This document shows positions 38,629-47,789 of a stretch of DNA of 64,000 nt, piece by piece (position 1 is the stretch's first letter; every line of letters starts with the position of its first letter). The translations under genes were made by a program, and so were the position numbers. The notes beneath the pieces are model-generated. The model was not told where the DNA came from. It worked only from the letters and a program-made list of their open reading frames with translations, and searched no databases. Origin of the DNA: an uncultured Sunxiuqinia sp. (GTDB taxonomy: Bacteria; Bacteroidota; Bacteroidia; Bacteroidales; Prolixibacteraceae); the NCBI RefSeq assembly GCF_963678245.1, contig NZ_OY782767.1, positions 744,001-808,000 of the forward strand, read 5' to 3'.

Positions 38629-38683
38629 GTGAGTAGCAAGTTTAAAGTTTCGAGTTCCAAATTGGACTCGGGGAGTTGCTCAC
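38629..38683. terminator. inverted repeats between convergent mutS2 and symporter genes
   Basis: Outer bulged repeat GTGAGTAGCAA (38629-38639) / TTGCTCAC (38676-38683) encloses an inner one, CGAGTTCCAA / TTGGACTCG (38651-38660 and 38662-38670). Placement between two stop codons suggests a shared terminator, though there is no U-run. Confidence 0.4.
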
Positions 38684-40023
38684 TAGGCATTCAATTTCTT
38701 TTCCGGAATTGAAAGAATGAGCCCGTTGATGATAAACGCTAAAATAATCAGCCAGTTTGCAAAATTTGCCTCACTGTAACTGGCCCATATTTTGCCTCCC
38801 AAAGCAACGAATCCACCAACTAACATCGCTAAAATACTGAGTTGCTTATTTACTCTTAGGTTAGTTAGTGCAGCGATTAGTGGGACAATAAAAGCTCCGG
38901 AATAAAAGGCCAAAGCCATGAGTAATGTGCCAATTATCGAAGTAACTTTTAGTGCAAGAAGCACACTGACTATTCCACAAGCTACAATGAAATAGCGGGT
39001 GTTTTTTAGCGATCGATCATTATTAATGTCCGAAGTGATTAATTCGCTTAAAATCATCGATGAAGTAAGCAGGGTGGTGTCGGCTGATGATAAAACGGCT
39101 GATAAAAGTGCTGCAGCCATAATTCCGGAAATCCATTCAGGCGAATAAAAATTGATGACTTCGATTAATGCAGCCGAACCTTCCAAATTCTCTTTTGGCA
39201 AATGACTAAATGCGAAGACCCCGACGTACGCCAAAAGAAAGGCAAAGGGGATCAGAATTGAAGCGACCAACTGCACACTTTTTTTAGCGGTCTTTTCATC
39301 TCTGGCACAAAATACGCGTGAATAAATATCGGGACCAACGACAAAGGTGCTCGAAAAAGTCAGGATTAATACAAATAAGTCGGTTCCCGAAAAATGGTCG
39401 TTAAACGGGAAACTATTGCTAAATTCAGGAACGTACTCCGGTGTTCGCCATAAAAACAGGGCAGTTAGAATAACTCCCAGCAAGATGACAAACGACTGAA
39501 AGAAGTCAGTTTTAATGATTGACATTTGCCCGCCAAGCAAAGTGTATAAAATGAAAACAGTACCCGAAATCAGCACCCCAGATTCGTAAGGAAGGTCAAA
39601 GAAACTATACAGAATTTTGGCTGAGGCGATTATTTGGGCGGCAACAATACCAATCCAAGCTAATGGAATAATTACCGATGCGGTCTTTCGGGCTGCTTCT
39701 CCGTAAAACTGCCCGATTAGGTTTGTCAACGTAAACTTTCCCATTCGGTTCACTTTCCCTACCAGCGGAACCAATAACCACAAGCCGAGGGAGGCCGCCA
39801 AAATATACCAAGCAGCAGCCCATTCCTGATATTTTGTGAGGTTTACGGTTCCCAAAATTGCTGATCCTCCCAGAATTGTAGCCATCAAGCTGCCGGCAAC
39901 CTGCCAAAACCCCGTTTGCTTGCCGGCAATAAAATAATCGATAGGCTTTTTAATTTTCCACCAAGAATAAATTCCCAACCCTATAATGAAAGAAGAGTAG
40001 ATGATCAGTATGACAATTTGCAT
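38683..40023 (-). CDS. sodium:solute symporter (SSS family)
   Basis: 446 aa from the ATG at 40023, which gives MQIVILIIYSSFIIGLGIYS; the longer frame overlaps the upstream gene. About 13 hydrophobic helices. SSS features: DYFIAGKQTGFWQVAGSLMAT near the N-terminus, TNLIGQFYG, and AAALLSAVLSSADTTLLTSS, the sodium-site helix. Likely importer of a sugar or related solute for the adjacent catabolic genes. It lies 4 bp downstream of the winged-helix regulator, so both are in one transcript, divergent from the DUF1080 operon. Confidence 0.92.
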   Translation of the reverse strand: MQIVILIIYSSFIIGLGIYSWWKIKKPIDYFIAGKQTGFWQVAGSLMATILGGSAILGTVNLTKYQEWAAAWYILAASLGLWLLVPLVGKVNRMGKFTLTNLIGQFYGEAARKTASVIIPLAWIGIVAAQIIASAKILYSFFDLPYESGVLISGTVFILYTLLGGQMSIIKTDFFQSFVILLGVILTALFLWRTPEYVPEFSNSFPFNDHFSGTDLFVLILTFSSTFVVGPDIYSRVFCARDEKTAKKSVQLVASILIPFAFLLAYVGVFAFSHLPKENLEGSAALIEVINFYSPEWISGIMAAALLSAVLSSADTTLLTSSMILSELITSDINNDRSLKNTRYFIVACGIVSVLLALKVTSIIGTLLMALAFYSGAFIVPLIAALTNLRVNKQLSILAMLVGGFVALGGKIWASYSEANFANWLIILAFIINGLILSIPEKKLNA

Positions 40024-40027
40024 AAAA

Positions 40028-41200
40028 TTATTCGACCTTAATAAGTTCAAAAGACAAATCAGTTTTGTTAATACCGTCGACTTTGAAAAGAGCTTTGAAA
40101 TCTTCCGATTCGATTTTTTGAAGCTGTTCTTTCTGGAAATCTTTCAGGTATGCAGGATTAGTCATCTGATTAACAATTGAAATATTGCCAATATCCATCG
40201 CTGATAGAAATAGTAAGATATGATTCCCTGAGAACTCTTTTGTTTTAATCATAAGTGCATAATCTTTCTGCTTTGTGTTATCACTTTCCGGTCGAAATAT
40301 TTCAGTACACGGATCAGAAGAATAAATTAACTGATGGGAAGCAGTTGAAACTCCAAAAGAAAAAGTCATTTCCTTGACCAGATTTTCGAACAAGCCCATA
40401 TTTTTATAATTTCCGATAAAAATGATGTTATTGTTTTTTAAATCATCAGGTTGAAGATCAGATGATAATTTCACATCGATTGAGGCTCCGGTTTGAGCAA
40501 ATACTTTGTAAATTTCGCTTTGACAAAATACGGCCATTTTCGATAAATAGGTCAGGCTCGACTTTGTGATCGTTTTAATTAAGTCCGGATTTTTATCCAA
40601 TAAATGCTCGTAATCAACTTCAGAGTTAATACTGAAATCCCGAAATATTCCGTTTTCTCCGGTTGGGATTTGCCCATTAAACACAAAATAATCTCCTAAA
40701 ACCAGCAGGGTGGACTTTTCGTTCTTTGTAAATTCTTGCCATACAGGAAGATCTTTCCAAGGATTTTGAGTTCGTTTCGCGTTAAACAACAACAAATAAA
40801 TTACGCCAACTAAGGCCATCGAAGAAATAACAAAAGGGATTAAATACGGCTTTGGCTTTGGTTTTCGGTGATCTTTAGCAGAATCAAACCTGACTTTATA
40901 TTTGCCCTTTTCGACGACAAAAACAACCGGATCTTTACTTCCTTCATTTTCGTAATACTCGGTCAGTTTTCTTCGAACATTGTGAATATATACCCGGATA
41001 TTAGAATCTTGCTTATTGTTGTCGGAATACTTTTTGCCAAACAATTCAACTCCAATTGTATATTCTTTCGGATTTTTTCCTTCTAAAGAAGCATTGACCA
41101 AGTAGCTTAAAAGGTCACAGCTGATTTTCGATTTAGAGAATTGCTTACTCGAAATTACTTTGTGTAAATATTTGTTTATTAGGATTTTATTTGTATTCAT
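40028..41200 (-). CDS. membrane-anchored winged-helix transcriptional regulator
   Basis: 390 aa from the ATG at 41200. N-terminal cytoplasmic part (about 1-100) resembles an OmpR/CadC-type winged helix: FSKSKISCDLLSYLVNASL, IRVYIHNVRRKLTEYYEN, VVFVVEKGKYKVRF. One membrane helix follows (about 119-138, LIPFVISSMALVGVIYLLLF), then a roughly 250-residue extracytoplasmic domain with no family I recognise; it has GDYFVFNGQ and IFIGNYKNMGLFE stretches. Probably senses a periplasmic ligand directly and controls the divergent sugar-degradation operon and the symporter behind it. Architecture is seen; role is inferred. Confidence 0.82.
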   Translation of the reverse strand: MNTNKILINKYLHKVISSKQFSKSKISCDLLSYLVNASLEGKNPKEYTIGVELFGKKYSDNNKQDSNIRVYIHNVRRKLTEYYENEGSKDPVVFVVEKGKYKVRFDSAKDHRKPKPKPYLIPFVISSMALVGVIYLLLFNAKRTQNPWKDLPVWQEFTKNEKSTLLVLGDYFVFNGQIPTGENGIFRDFSINSEVDYEHLLDKNPDLIKTITKSSLTYLSKMAVFCQSEIYKVFAQTGASIDVKLSSDLQPDDLKNNNIIFIGNYKNMGLFENLVKEMTFSFGVSTASHQLIYSSDPCTEIFRPESDNTKQKDYALMIKTKEFSGNHILLFLSAMDIGNISIVNQMTNPAYLKDFQKEQLQKIESEDFKALFKVDGINKTDLSFELIKVE

Positions 41201-41338
41201 TTTAGGTTTTATAGCGAGCTTATAACAGTTATAAAACGAGTTTGACTCTGGCAAATATACCCAAATATGCGTAATTTGATAACTTCGTTAGGTGAACGAA
41301 CGAATTTTAATTAATAATACTAATTGAATAATAGAACT

Positions 41339-42739
41339 ATGAAAATTCTAACTTCTTTTCTTTTTTTATTTATTTCTACTTTTTTATTTGCAAACGAAGC
41401 AGATGGATGGAACGATCTCTTTAACGGGAAAGACTTGTCGGGCTGGAAACAACTTAATGGGAAAGCCAAGTACGAAGTAATTGATGGCGAAATCGTGGGA
41501 ACAACAGTTGCCAATACGCCAAATTCCTTTTTGACCACCGACAAGTCATATGGTGACTTTATTTTTGAAGTTGATTTGCTCGTTGACAACGAGATGAATT
41601 CGGGTATCCAGTTTCGTAGCTTAAGTGATCCGAACTATATGGATGGCCGTGTTCATGGTTATCAGTGCGAGGTAGATCCTTCAGCCAGAGCATGGAGCGG
41701 CGGTATTTATGATGAAGCTCGCCGAGGTTGGCTTTATCCATTAGAAATGAATCCTAAGGGGCGGGAAGCTTTTCGCCGGGGAGAATGGAATCATTATCAT
41801 ATTGAAGCGATTGGAAACTCAATTCGTACGTGGGTCAATGGTATTCCTTGTGCTGATTTGGTTGATGATGAGACAGCAAAAGGTTTCATTGCCTTGCAAG
41901 TCCATAGTATTCATGATGAGTCAGAAGCTGGCAAGCAAATTAAATGGCGCAACGTTCGAATTAAAACGGAGAATTTGCAACGCAGGCCGTGGACTGATAT
42001 CCCTGTTGTTAATTTAGTCCCCAATTACCTCTCGCCGCAAGAACGCGCTCAGGGGTGGAGACTTTTATTCAATGGTGAAACAACCAGTGGTTGGCGTGGT
42101 GTTGGAAAAGAAGCTTTCCCCGAAAAAGGATGGCATGTTGAAAATGGCGAATTGGTTGTTGAATCGGCAGATGGAGCTGAGTCTGGAAATGGAGGAGATA
42201 TTGTTACATTGGATGAGTACAGTACCTTCGAGTTCAAAGTTGATTTTAAAATAACTGAAGGAGCAAATAGCGGGATTAAATATTTCATAACTGAAAAATA
42301 TGGCTCCGATATGTCAGCTATCGGTCTGGAATATCAAATATTGGATGATAAAAGACACCCAGACGCCAAAAAAGGAACAGATGGCAACAGGACAATCGGT
42401 TCATTGTACGATTTAATTCCTGCCCACAAAAATAAAATTGTTCATAAACCCGGTGAATGGAATCAGGCTAGGTTAGTTGTAAAAGGAACACGCCATGAAG
42501 AATGGTTGAAGGGGAACAATTTTGTTGCAACCGATTTCGTTGGTGCGAGTGTTGAGCATTGGTTGAATAACAGAAAAGTGCTTGAATATGAGCGAGGAAC
42601 ACAAGCATTTTACGCCTTGGTTGCGCGTAGTAAATATGCAAAATGGGATGGTTTTGGAGGATGGGAATCCGGTCATGTCCTGTTGCAAGATCATGGAAAT
42701 GAAGTTCATTTCAGAAGTATAAAAATCCGCAAGCTTTAG
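41339..42739 (+). CDS. tandem DUF1080 (3-keto-disaccharide hydrolase/lyase) protein
   Basis: 466 aa from the ATG at 41339, with signal peptide (ILTSFLFLFISTFLFA), so exported. Two DUF1080 jelly-roll domains: about 20-210 (WNDLFNGKDLSGWKQLNG, NSGIQFRSLSDP) and 225-465 (WRLLFNGETTSGWRGVGK, NSGIKYFITEKYG). Proteins of this domain family cleave 3-keto-glycosides formed by a Gfo/Idh/MocA dehydrogenase, and such an enzyme is encoded two genes downstream. First gene of the operon, 5 bp before the next gene. Confidence 0.9.
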   Translation: MKILTSFLFLFISTFLFANEADGWNDLFNGKDLSGWKQLNGKAKYEVIDGEIVGTTVANTPNSFLTTDKSYGDFIFEVDLLVDNEMNSGIQFRSLSDPNYMDGRVHGYQCEVDPSARAWSGGIYDEARRGWLYPLEMNPKGREAFRRGEWNHYHIEAIGNSIRTWVNGIPCADLVDDETAKGFIALQVHSIHDESEAGKQIKWRNVRIKTENLQRRPWTDIPVVNLVPNYLSPQERAQGWRLLFNGETTSGWRGVGKEAFPEKGWHVENGELVVESADGAESGNGGDIVTLDEYSTFEFKVDFKITEGANSGIKYFITEKYGSDMSAIGLEYQILDDKRHPDAKKGTDGNRTIGSLYDLIPAHKNKIVHKPGEWNQARLVVKGTRHEEWLKGNNFVATDFVGASVEHWLNNRKVLEYERGTQAFYALVARSKYAKWDGFGGWESGHVLLQDHGNEVHFRSIKIRKL

Positions 42740-42744
42740 AGCTT

Positions 42745-43578
42745 ATGAAATTAGTCGGGAAATTAATAGTAGGATTTATTCTGGTTAGCATTTTTAGTGC
42801 TTGCCAAACGGAGCAGAAACCCCTTGTTCCTGTTCAAAAAAAGGAGGTGAAATTTAAACTTGGCGTTGCATCCTATTCGCTTCGGAAGTTTAACATAGAC
42901 AAGACCTTGGAGTTTTCCAAACAATTAGGGGCTGATTACATTGCTTTTAAAAGCTTTCATTTAAAATTAGATGCCAAGGATAATGAGATTGCAGAAGCGA
43001 TTAAAAAGACAGAAGAAGCTGGTCTCGACTTATATGCCGGAGGTGTGATTTATATGAGAAGTAAGGCCGAAGTTGATCAGGCTTTTGAATATGCACAAAA
43101 AGCAGGCATGGATATTATTGTTGGAGTTCCGGATCACGAGTTGCTTCCTTATGTCGAGAGCAAAGTAAAAGAATATGATATCAAATTGGCGATCCACAAT
43201 CATGGTCCCGGCGATAAGCTATATCCGAGTGCTGAAAGTGCCTATGTTTTAATTAAAGAAATGGATCCCCGAATGGGATTATGCATTGATATTGGTCATA
43301 CCAAACGAATTGGGAGAAGTCCATCTGAAGATGTTCAAAATTATTTCGAGCGGGTATTCGATATTCACATAAAAGATGTGACTAAAGCAGCCCCTGATGG
43401 ATCAACCTGTGAAATAGGCCGTGGTGTAATCAATTTCAATCAGTTTTTAGATGACTTAGTTGAGCTGGGATATGATGGAGTGTTAGCTCTTGAATTCGAA
43501 AAAGACGGAGATAGCCCTTTCATTGGAATGGCTGAGTCGATGGGATATGTGAAAGGTATATTATCAACTATTGAATAA
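42745..43578 (+). CDS. sugar phosphate isomerase/epimerase family lipoprotein
   Basis: 277 aa. Type II signal peptide with lipobox FSAC (Cys20), so a periplasm-facing lipoprotein. Xylose-isomerase-like TIM barrel: FKLGVASYSLRKFNIDKTL, ADYIAFKSFHLKL, IKLAIHNHGPGDKLYP, MGLCIDIGHTKRIG, FDIHIKDVTKA, GVLALEFEKDGD, with His, Asp and Glu ligands at the barrel mouth. Likely epimerises or isomerises the keto-sugar between the lyase and the oxidoreductase. Middle gene, 18 bp before the next. Confidence 0.9.
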   Translation: MKLVGKLIVGFILVSIFSACQTEQKPLVPVQKKEVKFKLGVASYSLRKFNIDKTLEFSKQLGADYIAFKSFHLKLDAKDNEIAEAIKKTEEAGLDLYAGGVIYMRSKAEVDQAFEYAQKAGMDIIVGVPDHELLPYVESKVKEYDIKLAIHNHGPGDKLYPSAESAYVLIKEMDPRMGLCIDIGHTKRIGRSPSEDVQNYFERVFDIHIKDVTKAAPDGSTCEIGRGVINFNQFLDDLVELGYDGVLALEFEKDGDSPFIGMAESMGYVKGILSTIE

Positions 43579-43596
43579 ACCAACAAACGAAACGAT

Positions 43597-44943
43597 ATGA
43601 GTACAACAAGAAGAGATTTTTTAAGAAAAGCCGCAGCAGGTACTGCTGGAATAACATTGGGCAGATCTGCAATGGGAATGTCAGCAAAAAGTTATTCGCG
43701 GATTATTGGAGCAAACGACCGTTTAAATGTGGCTATTATGGGCTGCGGACGGCGTGTTGGAGCCTACTATAACGCAATAAAAGATAAAAACAATAATGTT
43801 GATCTGGCGTATATTTGCGATGTGATGAAAAGTCAGCGCGAAAAAGTTGCGAAAGATTTAGCCGGTAAAGTAACAGGAAAAGCAGAGCTGATTAATGACA
43901 TTCGTGAAGTATTTGCAGATCAGAAAGTAGATGCTGTTTTCAATGCAACACCAGATCACTGGCACGCACCCGGAACTTGGATGGCGATGGATGCTGGTAA
44001 ACACGTATACATTGAAAAACCATGCAGTCATAACCCGCGCGAGGGAGAGTTACTTGTTGCTTTTCAAAAAAAATATGGCAAGGTGGTGCAAATGGGAAAT
44101 CAGCAACGCTCATCAGCCGAATCAATCGAAATTATAAAGGATATTCATGAAGGTGCGATTGGCGATGTTTATCGTGCAGTTGCTTTCTATTCAAATACAC
44201 GCGGCGTAGTTCCGGTACCTAAAATTGCTCCGGTGCCCGAAGGGCTGGATTGGAACTTGTGGCAAGGGCCTGCTCCTCATGAAGAATATCGTCATGATAC
44301 CTGGGATTATAACTGGCACTGGTATGGATGGAAATGGGGAACAGCTGAAACCGGAAATAATGCGACCCACGAACTGGATATTGCTCGTTGGGCTTTACAG
44401 GTTGATTATCCGGAGCATGTTGAAGTACAAGCAGCCAAGCGTCATTACCTGGATGATGGTTGGGAAATGTACGATACGATGGATGCCAGTTTCCGATTTC
44501 CTGACAATAAAATAATTGTTTGGGATGGGAAAAGTCGTAATGGATATAACACTTATGGCTCGGGACGAGGAACAATTATTTACGGTACCGAAGGTTCTGT
44601 GTTCGTTGATCGTGGAGGTTATAAACTATTCGATCGCGGAGGAAAGCTCGTCCGAGACAGTAAATCAGTTAGCAACGAAGCCGGAACTGCACTTGGTGGT
44701 GGTGGCGATATGACAGATGCGCACGTTGTTAACTTCTTTGATAATATTCGCGGCAAATCGAGCCTGCTGAATTCACCAATTGATATGGGGGCTAAAAGTC
44801 AAATGTTGACTCATTATGCCAACATTGGCTACCGTATTGGAAAATCGTATGATGTAGATACAAAAAGTGGTCGGATTTACGACCGAGATGCGATGAAACT
44901 TTGGGATAGGGAATACGAACCAGGTTGGGAACCCAAATTATAA
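43597..44943 (+). CDS. Tat-exported Gfo/Idh/MocA oxidoreductase
   Basis: 448 aa. Twin-arginine signal TRRDFLRKAAAGTAGITLG, so exported folded with its nicotinamide cofactor. Rossmann motif VAIMGCGRRVGAYYNAI, then VFNATPDHWHAPGTW, EKPCSHNPREGELL (the EKP signature) and a C-terminal alpha/beta domain with GWKWGTAETGNNATHELDI. In the 3-keto-glycoside pathway such enzymes oxidise or reduce C3 of a glycosyl unit with a tightly held cofactor. Last gene of the three-gene operon, closed by a strong terminator. Confidence 0.92.
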   Translation: MSTTRRDFLRKAAAGTAGITLGRSAMGMSAKSYSRIIGANDRLNVAIMGCGRRVGAYYNAIKDKNNNVDLAYICDVMKSQREKVAKDLAGKVTGKAELINDIREVFADQKVDAVFNATPDHWHAPGTWMAMDAGKHVYIEKPCSHNPREGELLVAFQKKYGKVVQMGNQQRSSAESIEIIKDIHEGAIGDVYRAVAFYSNTRGVVPVPKIAPVPEGLDWNLWQGPAPHEEYRHDTWDYNWHWYGWKWGTAETGNNATHELDIARWALQVDYPEHVEVQAAKRHYLDDGWEMYDTMDASFRFPDNKIIVWDGKSRNGYNTYGSGRGTIIYGTEGSVFVDRGGYKLFDRGGKLVRDSKSVSNEAGTALGGGGDMTDAHVVNFFDNIRGKSSLLNSPIDMGAKSQMLTHYANIGYRIGKSYDVDTKSGRIYDRDAMKLWDREYEPGWEPKL

Positions 44944-44963
44944 GTTTAATTTTTAACTAAATA

Positions 44964-44998
44964 AAAAGAGCTAACCCCTTCATGGAGTTAGCTCTTTT
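44964..44998 (+). terminator. intrinsic terminator of the DUF1080 operon
   Basis: Perfect 12-bp stem AAAAGAGCTAAC / GTTAGCTCTTTT (44964-44975 and 44987-44998) with an 11-nt loop, 20 bp after the oxidoreductase stop; the right arm supplies a short T run. Confidence 0.85.
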
Positions 44999-45000
44999 GC

Positions 45001-45054
45001 ATTTGTGCTAACACAAATTCGTTTCACTTCAAATACTCAATCATTGAGTATTTG
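45001..45054. other. two consecutive palindromes
   Basis: First: ATTTGTG-CTAA-CACAAAT (45001-45018), a perfect 7-bp hairpin. Second: a perfect 12-bp arm pair CAAATACTCAAT / ATTGAGTATTTG around one central base (45030-45054). The second has no loop to speak of, so it looks more like a dimeric protein site or a cruciform than a terminator. Confidence 0.65.
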
Positions 45055-45463
45055 TGTTTGATGCTCGAATCTGAATAGTTGGAAAATTGTAAGCACTGCT
45101 ATCTATTTCGAGTTAAAGGAATGGATCGTTTGCTAAAAATAACAGCCTCATTTATTAATCCTGTTTACTGACTCATGCCATGCTGTAGGTTTCTATTTAC
45201 TGAAGGCTGATCGTATTTGAATTCTTTATAAATTAGCTATTCATTCTTAATTCTATCATCACCTTCATTAAAAAACTACAACCGCTTACATCTCTGTTTA
45301 AAGGTCAGTTGCGTAGTTGTTTAGCTGTGAGGTTCCTTTTTGCCTGTTGAATTTAATTTGTTATTATTAACTAATTTTAACAGGTTGATTGACGATCATC
45401 ACTTAACAGTAAATTGATCTTTATTATCTTTGTAGACCATTATAGATTATATTTTAAATATTT
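45055..45463. other. long AT-rich spacer before the C1 peptidase gene
   Basis: About 410 bp with no ORF that looks real. The last 40 bp carry a -7 promoter element TATCTTTG (45425-45432), exact match to TAnnTTTG, 31 bp before the ATG at 45464. Confidence 0.55.
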
Positions 45464-46768
45464 ATGAATAGAATTAGATTGAGTGTGGTGCTGACACTGG
45501 TTGTTGTACTTTTCGTAGAGATGGTTAGTGCTCAGGAGCAGGAGAAGAAAGAAGGTTATCATTTTTCTATAGTAAAAGAAATTCCAACGACGTCAGTAAA
45601 GGATCAATTTAGATCCGGTACATGTTGGTCGTTTTCAGGTTTAGGTTTTCTCGAAGCTGAAATGATAAGAAAAGGCGTTCCAAGTGTTGATCTTTCCGAG
45701 ATGTTTATCGTGTGGCATACTTACGATGAAAAAGCTATGAAATATGTTCGCCTACATGGAAATTTAAATTTTTCTGCAGGGGGTGCGTTCCATGATGTTA
45801 CTCACGTGATTAAGAACTATGGAATTGTACCTGAAACAGTTTACGATGGACTGAATTACGGCGAGTCCAAGCATGTACACGGCGAAATGGATCGGATATT
45901 AAAAAGTCAGGTTGAGGGTGTTATTGAAAATCAAAATAAGAAATTAAGTATGGCTTGGCGAGAATCAATCCGGGGAACACTGGACTCATATCTGGGTGAA
46001 ATTCCAACAACTTTTGAATACGAAGGAAGCACCTATACACCCATGAGCTTTGCTCAGGAATATGTGGGTCTTGATATGGATGACTATGTTGAAATCAGTT
46101 CATATTCTCACCATCCTTATTATTCTGAGTTTATTATTGAGGTTCCTGATAATTGGATGTGGGACGAGGTATACAACGTGCCCTTGAATGACTTGCAAGC
46201 GATTATTGATAATGCAATTGAAATTGGATATACTGTTGCTTGGGCAGCCGATGTAAGTGAAAAAGGATTTAATACATCGAAAAAGGGGGTGGCTGTCGTT
46301 CCTGATGAAAGTTGGATTGAAACGAAAGAGCAAGAGTTGATAGCATCTGCAGATACAGCGGTCAGTAATCTGACCAAGAACAGGCAGAGAGGCGATATGA
46401 CTCCCGAGAAAGATGTATACTTTGATGATGCTGAAATTGCTAAGTGGGAAAATCTATCGGAAAAGGAAAAAGTTGAAGAAATATATAAGTTGGAAAAACC
46501 AGGCCCCGAAAAGGAAATAACTCAGGAAATTCGGCAAGAGGCTTTCGACAACTATTCCACGACTGATGACCATGGAATGCTAATTGTAGGTAAGGCGACA
46601 GATCAAAACGGAACCATTTATTATAAGGTAAAGAACTCTTGGGGAGAATATAATGACTATGACGGTTATTTTTTTGCATCGAAACCTTATATCAGTTATA
46701 AGACCATGAGCATTATGGTGCATAAGGATGCGATTCCTAAAAGTATAAGAAAGAAATTAAATTTATAA
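45464..46768 (+). CDS. C1 family peptidase (aminopeptidase C / bleomycin hydrolase-like), exported
   Basis: 434 aa with an N-terminal signal peptide (LSVVLTLVVVLFVEMVSA), so periplasmic or lipid-exposed, unlike the cytoplasmic PepC. Papain-fold triad: Cys54 (RSGTCWSFSG), His370 (DDHGMLIVG), Asn391 (VKNSWGEY). Length and the DLSEMFIVWHTYDEKA segment fit the C1B group common in Bacteroidota. Monocistronic: own promoter element and a terminator 8 bp after the stop codon. Confidence 0.93.
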   Translation: MNRIRLSVVLTLVVVLFVEMVSAQEQEKKEGYHFSIVKEIPTTSVKDQFRSGTCWSFSGLGFLEAEMIRKGVPSVDLSEMFIVWHTYDEKAMKYVRLHGNLNFSAGGAFHDVTHVIKNYGIVPETVYDGLNYGESKHVHGEMDRILKSQVEGVIENQNKKLSMAWRESIRGTLDSYLGEIPTTFEYEGSTYTPMSFAQEYVGLDMDDYVEISSYSHHPYYSEFIIEVPDNWMWDEVYNVPLNDLQAIIDNAIEIGYTVAWAADVSEKGFNTSKKGVAVVPDESWIETKEQELIASADTAVSNLTKNRQRGDMTPEKDVYFDDAEIAKWENLSEKEKVEEIYKLEKPGPEKEITQEIRQEAFDNYSTTDDHGMLIVGKATDQNGTIYYKVKNSWGEYNDYDGYFFASKPYISYKTMSIMVHKDAIPKSIRKKLNL

Positions 46769-46775
46769 TATCTTG

Positions 46776-46806
46776 AAAAAACTCCTTGCACGGGAGTTTT
46801 TTTTTT
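46776..46806 (+). terminator. intrinsic terminator of the C1 peptidase gene
   Basis: Stem AAAAAACTCC / GGAGTTTTTT (46776-46785 and 46793-46802) with a 7-nt loop and a run of at least ten T. Canonical. Confidence 0.92.
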
Positions 46807-46837
46807 GTCTTTTACTTATCGATTCAATTTGCCTGTT

Positions 46838-46845
46838 TATCTTTG
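46838..46845 (+). promoter_or_regulatory. -7 element before the 46.9-kb operon
   Basis: TATCTTTG, exact TAnnTTTG, 57 bp before the ATG at 46902 and right after the preceding terminator. Confidence 0.6.
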
Positions 46846-46901
46846 GGCTCATAAAATAAACGTTGGGCTTTCATTTTTAGCTTCTTGTTGATTCAATACG
46901 A

Positions 46902-47789
46902 ATGAAACGATTAATTTTTTGTTTTATATTGTTGTTTAGTTATACTATATCTCATGCTCAGGAAGATTGGGGATGGTGGAATGATTTGCATGGCTGGGAG
47001 GCTGGAATGCCTAATTGGCGTAGTTTTATTACAGTCAGTCCGGGGTTTCTTGGTCCCAATGCATTGCCGGTTCCTGAGGCTGCAAAAGGCGTGGTCGAAC
47101 AAAGCAAAACCATTGAGTTTAGCACCGACTTTCATATCAGAACCGGAGATCAAACGCAAAACCTTTCAGGACGATTTTATTATCCATTTTCAGATAAAAT
47201 TGCGATAGAACTGTATGGCGTTATCGTTGAACACTATTCCATGTCTGATTCGATTAGAGATGAGCGTGCAGCCCGTGATTGGGATGGTGAAGGACTTGCT
47301 GTTGGAGATCTGTATTTCGCGACCAATGTGCAGTTGGTAAAAGGAAGGAAATTTCCGAATACGATGCTTCGAATGGTCGGAAAAACAGCTTCCGGTGGTC
47401 GGTTCGATGCTGCGCGTTACTCCGATAGTCCGGGCTACTATTTTGATCTGAGCTTTTCAAAAGAGATTCCTGAATTCATTGAAAATATTCAGGGATTACC
47501 TTTTGGGAGCTTTGGCTTTTATTCTTGGCAAACCAATGATCTAGATAATTTACAGAATGATGCATTTATGTATAGTCTTGGTATACAGCTGAAAAACGAT
47601 ACTTGGGAACTTACTAATTCCTTAAGCGGGTACTCCGGTTATAAGGATGAACGGGATCAGCCGATGATTTATATGCTGTCGTTGAAGCGAAACCTCGAAA
47701 GAAATGCCATCAAATTTGAATATATTACAGGAATTCAGGATTACGAATATCAAACCATAAAACTGGCTTATTTATGGCAATGGAAGTAA
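46902..47789 (+). CDS. exported envelope protein, probably outer-membrane barrel
   Basis: 295 aa with signal peptide (LIFCFILLFSYTISHAQ). The mature protein is rich in aromatic residues and short alternating strands (GRFYYPFSDKIAIELYGVIV, FGSFGFYSWQTNDL, IKLAYLWQWK), ending in aromatic residues, which suggests a beta-barrel. Starts with a Trp-rich segment (EDWGWWNDLHGWEAG). No family recognised. Its last 16 bp overlap the start of the PAP2 gene, so the two are translated together. Confidence 0.75.
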   Translation: MKRLIFCFILLFSYTISHAQEDWGWWNDLHGWEAGMPNWRSFITVSPGFLGPNALPVPEAAKGVVEQSKTIEFSTDFHIRTGDQTQNLSGRFYYPFSDKIAIELYGVIVEHYSMSDSIRDERAARDWDGEGLAVGDLYFATNVQLVKGRKFPNTMLRMVGKTASGGRFDAARYSDSPGYYFDLSFSKEIPEFIENIQGLPFGSFGFYSWQTNDLDNLQNDAFMYSLGIQLKNDTWELTNSLSGYSGYKDERDQPMIYMLSLKRNLERNAIKFEYITGIQDYEYQTIKLAYLWQWK

